Shown: one piece after another, positions 59,974 through 64,000 of the stretch
How positions within the stretch are numbered: the first letter of the stretch is position 1
Layout of the letters: each line of letters begins with the position of its first letter
Source: Pseudomonadota bacterium
GTDB lineage: Bacteria; Pseudomonadota; Gammaproteobacteria; Competibacterales; Competibacteraceae
NCBI GenBank assembly: GCA_022709365.1
Contig: JAKLIY010000007.1
Span: forward strand, 61,074 to 125,073
Direction: 5' to 3'
DNA: 64,000 bases
The notes under the pieces: model-generated
What the model was told of the DNA's origin: nothing
The model's input: the letters and a program-made list of their open reading frames with translations, nothing else
The model's database searches: none
Made by a program: the position numbers and the translations under genes

Positions 59974-60573
59974 ATGAAACGTTTTGTGAAGGCTCTGCTG
60001 GAAAGTCCGAGCGCCGCTGCCTCGCTGGCGCTCTTCACCCGGGAAATATGGGCGAATCCACGGGCCATGGGTGCGGCCTGCCCCAGTGCGCCGGCGCTGG
60101 CCAGTCGTATGGCGGCCAGGGTGCCCCTGGATCGAGAGGGATTAGTGGTGGAACTGGGCGGGGGAACCGGCGCAGTGACCGCCGCCCTGCTCAAACGAGG
60201 CATACCAGCGTGGAAACTGGCGGTGATCGAACGCTCACCCACCCTGGCCCATCACTTGCGCCAGCGTTTTCCGCAACTGCGCATTATTCAGGGCGACGCC
60301 GCACAACTCGAACATCTGTTGGGCCATGATCGGTCGCGCGGTGTCGGCAGCATCGTGTCCAGCCTGCCGCTGCGTTCTCTGCATCCTACGGTGACCCGCG
60401 CGATCAGTTGTCAGTTTGAAACTCTGCTGGAACCGGGCGGACTGCTGATTCAGTACACCTACGATTTACGCGGCACTCAACCCCGTCTGCTACCCTATTT
60501 CCGCCGGCTGTCCAGCCGGATCGTTTGGGGTAATCTGCCGCCAGCGCGGGTAGAGGTGTTCGAGCGAATTTGA
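59974..60573 (+). CDS. SAM-dependent methyltransferase, PmtA-like (phospholipid N-methyltransferase type)
   Basis: A 199-residue class I methyltransferase. REIWANPRAMGAACPSAPALASRMA leads into the SAM motif VVELGGGTGAVTAALLKRG, then LAVIERSPTLAHHLRQRFPQL and IIQGDAAQL. IVSSLPLRSLHP and LIQYTYDLRG follow. The pattern fits the PmtA/rRNA-dimethylase-like group that methylates phosphatidylethanolamine. The start at 59974 is chosen because homology begins there; the frame opens at 59887 across the palindromic repeat. Confidence 0.85.
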   Translation: MKRFVKALLESPSAAASLALFTREIWANPRAMGAACPSAPALASRMAARVPLDREGLVVELGGGTGAVTAALLKRGIPAWKLAVIERSPTLAHHLRQRFPQLRIIQGDAAQLEHLLGHDRSRGVGSIVSSLPLRSLHPTVTRAISCQFETLLEPGGLLIQYTYDLRGTQPRLLPYFRRLSSRIVWGNLPPARVEVFERI

Positions 60574-60664
60574 CCCCCTCATCCCCGCCCCCTCTCCCAC
60601 AAGGCAAGAGGCGAGTACTGTTCCCTCCTCCCTTTTGGGGGAGGGGAGGGTTGGAGTGAGGGGC
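60573..60664. repeat. Two palindromic repeats, family A
   Basis: CCCCCTCTCCCACAAGGCAAGAGG and CCCTCCTCCCTTTTGGGGGAGGGGAGGG with trailing GGGTTGGAGTGAGGGG, filling the gap between the converging methyltransferase and pta genes. Confidence 0.85.
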
Positions 60665-60668
60665 AAAC

Positions 60669-62828
60669 TCAGTGCTGATCGCGTTCTCGCGCGGCCGCCT
60701 GCTCGGCCTGAATCGCCGTCAGGGCAATGGTGAACACGATGTCCTCCACCAGCGCCCCGCGTGACAGGTCATTCACCGGTTTGCGCATCCCTTGCAGCAT
60801 CGGGCCGATGCTGATCACATCGGCGCTGCGTTGCACCGCTTTGTACGTGGTGTTGCCGGTATTCAAGTCCGGGAAGATGAACACCGTCGCCCGGCCCGCC
60901 ACTTGGCTATCCGGCGCCTTGCTCTGCGCAACCGCTTTGATGGTCGCCGCGTCGTATTGCAATGGACCGTCGATCAGTAAATCCGGACGCCGTTCGCGGG
61001 CGATGCGGGTGGCTGCCTTGACCTTCTCCACATCGCTGCCACTGCCGGACGCGCCCGTGCTGTAGCTCAACATCGCCACGCGCGGAGTGATGCCGAACGC
61101 CTGGGCGGAATCAGCGCTCTGGATAGCGATATCGGCCAGTTCTTCGGCGTTCGGATCGATGTTAATGGCGCAATCGCCGTAGACCAGCACCTGCTCGGGC
61201 AGGCACATAAAGAAGATGGACGAAACCAGATGGACGCCGGGCGCAGTCTTGATCAGTTGCAGGGCCGGGCGAATCGTGTTGGCGGTGGTATGCACTGCGC
61301 CGGACACCAGCCCGTCCACTTCGCCCAGGTACAGCATCATGGTGCCCAACACCACGGAGTCGTGGAGTTGTTCCTCAGCCAGACCCGCGTTCAGTCCCTT
61401 ATGCCCGCGCAATTCCACCATGGCGTCGATATAGCGCGGGTCGATCTGGGTCGGATCGATGATCTCAATGTCCGGGGGAATAATCATGCCGCGCCGGGCC
61501 GAAAGCCGACGCATCCGCCCGGCGTCGCCCATGAGGACGCAGCGAGCGATGCCGCGCTGGTGGCAAATCATGGCGGCCTCGATGGTGCGCGGCTCATTGC
61601 CCTCGGGCAGGACAATGCGCTTATGGGCGCGGCGGGCGCTTTCTACCAGCATGTGTCGGAACGCGGGCGGGCTGAGCCGCCGTTCTTCGAGGGTGGTGAG
61701 TAGCGGTTCTTTCCAGTCCAGGCTGATGTGTGAAGCGACGGCTTCTACCGCTTGCAACATTCGGTCGCGATCATCGAGCGGGACTTCCAGATTCATATAG
61801 GGCAAATACAGCACCGATTGCAGAGCGCTGGCGGCGATAGTCAGTACCGGCAAACCCGTGTCGAGTCCCGGCCCGCACAGTTTCCAGACGCGCGGGTCGG
61901 GCTTGAGACCGCCGGTCAACAGCACCGCCGCCACCTGGGTGCCGCTCATCGCCGCCATACAGGTCGCCAGCAGCAGGTCGTCGCGGTCGCCGGGGATGAT
62001 CATCATGGCGCCGGTCCGCAACTCCCGACAACTGTTGGCCAGGGTGGGCGCGCCCAAGGCGACATGGGTGACGCGCCGGTTCATCTGGCCTTCGTTGAGG
62101 ACCTGAGCACCGATCATCTGCATGATGTCCTGAACGCGCGGCGCGCTCAACTCACGCTGCCAGGGGATGCAGCCCAGCAGTTTGAACGTTTCAGGCCAAT
62201 GGCGGGCGCACTCGGTACGGAATTCCGCCTCATGACTGGAGCTACCGTTATCGGCAGCGCGGCTGAAATCGAAGCGGATATGGCCCGTGGGGTCGACCGG
62301 CGCATCTATCAGGTTCAGGATGCCACCGAGCATTCGTTCATGACGGATGCCACCGTAGGCCTGGGCGACGACTTCCACGGTATCGGCGACCTGGCGCGGG
62401 GTATCGTGGCCGGGAACGGCGACGATAATCACCCTGGCGTCCAGCCCCTGCGCCATCTTGGCGTTGAGGTGCGTGCCATAGGGTTGTTCCTCGGTATCGA
62501 CCAGACCCTCGACAATCACGACACTGGCGTTTTGCGCCGCCCGTTCATAGCGGGTGATGACTTCCTCCAGCAACACGTTTTCCTGATCATGGCCCAGCAG
62601 GCTTTCCGCCTCGGCCACCGGGATCGGTTCCGGTGGATTCAGGCGGGTGACGATACGCGCCAGGCGGGTTGAGCGTTCCGGGCCGGTATCGGAAGCGTGC
62701 GGCTGGCTAATAGGTTTGCAGAAACCGACCGGGATGCCCTGACGGTCGAGCGCGTGAACCAGACCGAGCGCGACGGTGGTTAATCCAACCCGTTGCTCGG
62801 TGGGGACGACAAGAATGGCGGTAGTCAT
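60669..62828 (-). CDS. pta: Phosphate acetyltransferase
   Basis: Long-form Pta of 719 residues, making acetyl-CoA from acetyl phosphate or the reverse. An N-terminal P-loop-like BioD-type domain (about 1-210; VPTEQRVGLTTVALGLVHAL), a DRTGG domain (about 215-330) and the C-terminal catalytic PTA domain (about 390-710; HKRIVLPEGNEPRTIEAA, GLVSGAVHTTANTIRPALQ, SYSTGASGSGSDVEKV). ackA is not adjacent in this window. The gene is preceded by a 100-bp gap with a family-B palindrome further out. Confidence 0.95.
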   Translation of the reverse strand: MTTAILVVPTEQRVGLTTVALGLVHALDRQGIPVGFCKPISQPHASDTGPERSTRLARIVTRLNPPEPIPVAEAESLLGHDQENVLLEEVITRYERAAQNASVVIVEGLVDTEEQPYGTHLNAKMAQGLDARVIIVAVPGHDTPRQVADTVEVVAQAYGGIRHERMLGGILNLIDAPVDPTGHIRFDFSRAADNGSSSHEAEFRTECARHWPETFKLLGCIPWQRELSAPRVQDIMQMIGAQVLNEGQMNRRVTHVALGAPTLANSCRELRTGAMMIIPGDRDDLLLATCMAAMSGTQVAAVLLTGGLKPDPRVWKLCGPGLDTGLPVLTIAASALQSVLYLPYMNLEVPLDDRDRMLQAVEAVASHISLDWKEPLLTTLEERRLSPPAFRHMLVESARRAHKRIVLPEGNEPRTIEAAMICHQRGIARCVLMGDAGRMRRLSARRGMIIPPDIEIIDPTQIDPRYIDAMVELRGHKGLNAGLAEEQLHDSVVLGTMMLYLGEVDGLVSGAVHTTANTIRPALQLIKTAPGVHLVSSIFFMCLPEQVLVYGDCAINIDPNAEELADIAIQSADSAQAFGITPRVAMLSYSTGASGSGSDVEKVKAATRIARERRPDLLIDGPLQYDAATIKAVAQSKAPDSQVAGRATVFIFPDLNTGNTTYKAVQRSADVISIGPMLQGMRKPVNDLSRGALVEDIVFTIALTAIQAEQAAARERDQH

Positions 62829-62927
62829 AGCCGTTCCCTCTTTGGAATGTCAATGTTGCAGTGCAACGTAGCATACACCAGAACGCCCCAAAAACCCTAA
62901 CCCCGGGCATCTCTCCCTCAATTCCAT

Positions 62928-62948
62928 CCCAGGGCGTTGCCTTGGGCT
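62928..62948. repeat. Dispersed palindromic repeat, family B
   Basis: CCCAGGGCGTTGCCTTGGGCT, the third copy of the element seen twice at 9799-9921. It abuts the 5' side of an Rpn gene fragment. Confidence 0.7.
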
Positions 62949-62960
62949 AAAAGCAGGCTC

Positions 62961-63269
62961 ATGGCGGTGCGCGTCCTGACCTGCATTGATTTACTCTACC
63001 AAAATCTGATTCGCAGTCGGCAACTGGGAAAGTCCCGGCGGTTACCCGCAGTGTTCCCCATCGTCTTGTATAATGGTCGGCGACAGTGGACCGCCCCAAT
63101 CGACCTGGACACGCTAATGGAGCCGGGACCGGCTGGCCTCGCCGCGTATCGACCGCAGGCGCGCTACCTGCTGATTGACGAAAGTGCGTATGTCGATGCG
63201 GAGTTGTGTACCGATGAGAGTGCTTGGCTGGCGCGGTTGCAAGCGGCAGTAGAGGAAGACCGACACTGA
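62961..63269 (+). pseudogene. Rpn-family nuclease remnant
   Basis: MAVRVLTCIDLLYQNLIRSR then RLPAVFPIVLYNGRRQWTAP match the middle of the intact protein at 44217 (AVRLLTYVGLLYQDLIRAG... RLPPVLPVVLYNG). After DAELCT it jumps to DESAWLARLQAAV, the extreme C-terminus. The N-terminal catalytic half and the (QQGL) region are missing. Confidence 0.8.
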
Positions 63270-63426
63270 ATGACCCTGCCCTGTCGGATTGCAACGCTGT
63301 GGTTCGCGGTAACGCTGGGCGTCGTGGCGGTAGGGGTGTTGAGTGTCGGTGGCCGGCGGACTGGATAACTGTTGCAATGGTCAACAAATACAGACAACAT
63401 GCAATTAAGTGGGTATTTGAGCATGA
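63270..63426. other. Gap without a recognisable gene
   Basis: GC content drops sharply near 63370, marking the left edge of an AT-rich, probably acquired, segment that runs to the window end. No feature was recognised before the DUF4258 fragment. Confidence 0.4.
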
Positions 63427-63606
63427 CTCACTGAAATTGATGTTGATTCTGTGCTATCAAATCGACGAGCTATTGAAGATTATCCGAAGGACTATCCATT
63501 ACCCAGTTGTCTGTGGGTTGGCTATATCAATAATCGGCCAATTCATGTTGTGTTTGCCAACAATGATAAACTTGGTCCTGTAAATTTTCCCGTGATGAAA
63601 TATTAG
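63427..63606 (+). pseudogene. DUF4258-type toxin fragment (5' end lost or frameshifted)
   Basis: The frame LTEIDVDSVLSNRRAIEDYP then SCLWVGYINNRPIHVVFAN, ending KLGPVNFPVMKY-stop, matches DUF4258 proteins, which have a RelE-like fold and often act as toxins. An in-frame stop lies directly upstream (63424), and the expected HxxxR/M start segment appears in another frame (EHDSLKLM, 63418 on). So the gene is probably frameshifted; a short form from GTG 63451 is conceivable. The stop codon sits inside the 20-bp palindrome. Confidence 0.65.
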
Positions 63607-63619
63607 TATATACTAATAT
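63600..63619. promoter_or_regulatory. Perfect 20-bp palindrome, likely operator of the next gene
   Basis: ATATTAGTATATACTAATAT is exactly self-complementary. It lies 34 bp upstream of ATG 63653 and overlaps the stop of the DUF4258 frame, the position expected for an autoregulated antitoxin operator. Confidence 0.65.
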
Positions 63620-63652
63620 CGAAAGTTTATAACTTAACATGAGGAACAACGA

Positions 63653-63872
63653 ATGCCTACTATTGAATGGGTTCTGCGCGATGACGATAACCAAATTATC
63701 GGTCAACGAGCCACAAAGAAATATTTGTTGAATTTAAATGGACAAAGCGTTCATGACATTGAAGGAGCCGTTGAGGACTTTAAAAAAAAATGCATTACCC
63801 GATATTGAATTAGCTTTGCTAGAGGCGGCTCAAATTGCTTTTATTCAGGATAAAAAAAGATCTGATTTGTAA
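63653..63872 (+). pseudogene. Small antitoxin-like gene with A9 frameshift
   Basis: ATG 63653 has GAGGAAC upstream. It encodes MPTIEWVLRDDDNQIIGQRA, then KKYLLNLNGQSVHDIEGAVE and DFKKK, and stops at 63808. At the A9 run (63782-63790), removing one A lets the frame continue NALPDIELALLEAAQIAFIQ and DKKRSDL to 63872, giving about 72 residues. The combined protein looks like a small antitoxin-type partner for the DUF4258 protein upstream. The shift could be real decay, transcriptional slippage, or a sequencing error. Confidence 0.6.
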
Positions 63873-63929
63873 TGGTCAGGACTTTCGCTTGGAGTTCCAG
63901 GTTGTTGATTGTTTTGGTATAATCTCGAC

Positions 63930-64000
63930 ATGATAACCAAACAGCAATACGTTCAATATTTGATTAGCACGCCAGTCAATTATACGTGCACGAATCTTGC
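63930..64000 (+). CDS. Transposase, N-terminal part (runs off window)
   Basis: The last 71 bases encode MITKQQYVQYLISTPVNYTC then TNL, a start I recognise from DDE transposases of the IS4/IS701-like group, though the exact family is unsure. TATAAT at 63918-63923 is a good -10 element just before the ATG; a -35 is not clear. The left end of the element is probably between 63873 and 63930. Confidence 0.6.
   Translation, partial: MITKQQYVQYLISTPVNYTCTNL

Noticed and set aside
63224..63583. 119-codon open frame
   Set aside because: Crosses the boundary of two different fragments; the DUF4258 similarity lies in another frame.

Overview
This is a GC-rich bacterial chromosome segment, most likely from a gammaproteobacterium. 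The evidence is an AcnB-type aconitase, TamA/TamB, RlmD, CysM, a MucD/DegP-like protease and an Obg-ProB pair in gammaproteobacterial style. Two PEP-CTERM proteins and two exosortase-system acyltransferases point to an environmental biofilm- or floc-forming organism; a Competibacter-like lineage would fit, but that is inference. No prophage or CRISPR array was seen.

Layout. 0-11.4 kb is core genome: obg, proB, tRNA-Arg(CCG), a cytochrome c5, an Atm1-like ABC exporter, a NapH/NapG-like polyferredoxin, an orphan DUF433 gene, acnB and a DegP/MucD protease. 11.4-14.3 kb holds a small cassette: a nucleotidyltransferase (minus strand) divergent from a 79-aa Tat-type peptide, a PqqD-like carrier and an HprK-like kinase. 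It resembles tailoring enzymes of peptide natural products and is the best candidate here for an undescribed system. 14.3-23 kb is core again: a peroxiredoxin-like protein, tamB, tamA, cysM, rlmD and a phosphopantetheinyl transferase whose 5' end is cut by an IS1595-type remnant. 24-28.5 kb is an IS-flanked block with a DUF599 protein, gluconate permease and aldose epimerase. 28.5-40.5 kb has a thioesterase, a YceI/cytochrome b561 operon with a divergent LysR gene, galE, and an efflux operon split by a two-gene restriction-modification (R-M) system.

40.5-59 kb is the accessory core. A LuxI/FeeM-like acyltransferase, a MaoC-like protein, a ThiF-like E1 enzyme and a nitroreductase form a possible pathway, interrupted by a duplication scar containing BrnT, an Rpn nuclease and gene fragments. 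Two PEP-CTERM genes follow. Each has a sigma-54 type promoter and two copies of the same 17-bp upstream motif at closely matching distances, which looks like a PrsR-type regulon. An RND pump lacking its adaptor and an adaptor lacking its pump lie about 6 kb apart. 59-64 kb holds a duplicated-domain protein, a methyltransferase, pta, and decayed toxin-antitoxin and transposase pieces.

Three families of short palindromic repeats are scattered through the window. One of them has entered reading frames without breaking them: the polyferredoxin, TamB, RlmD and the nucleotidyltransferase C-terminus all contain residues encoded by it. Many gene fragments (RND pump, glycosyltransferase, Rpn, nitroreductase, ThiF, transposases) show repeated duplication and internal deletion.
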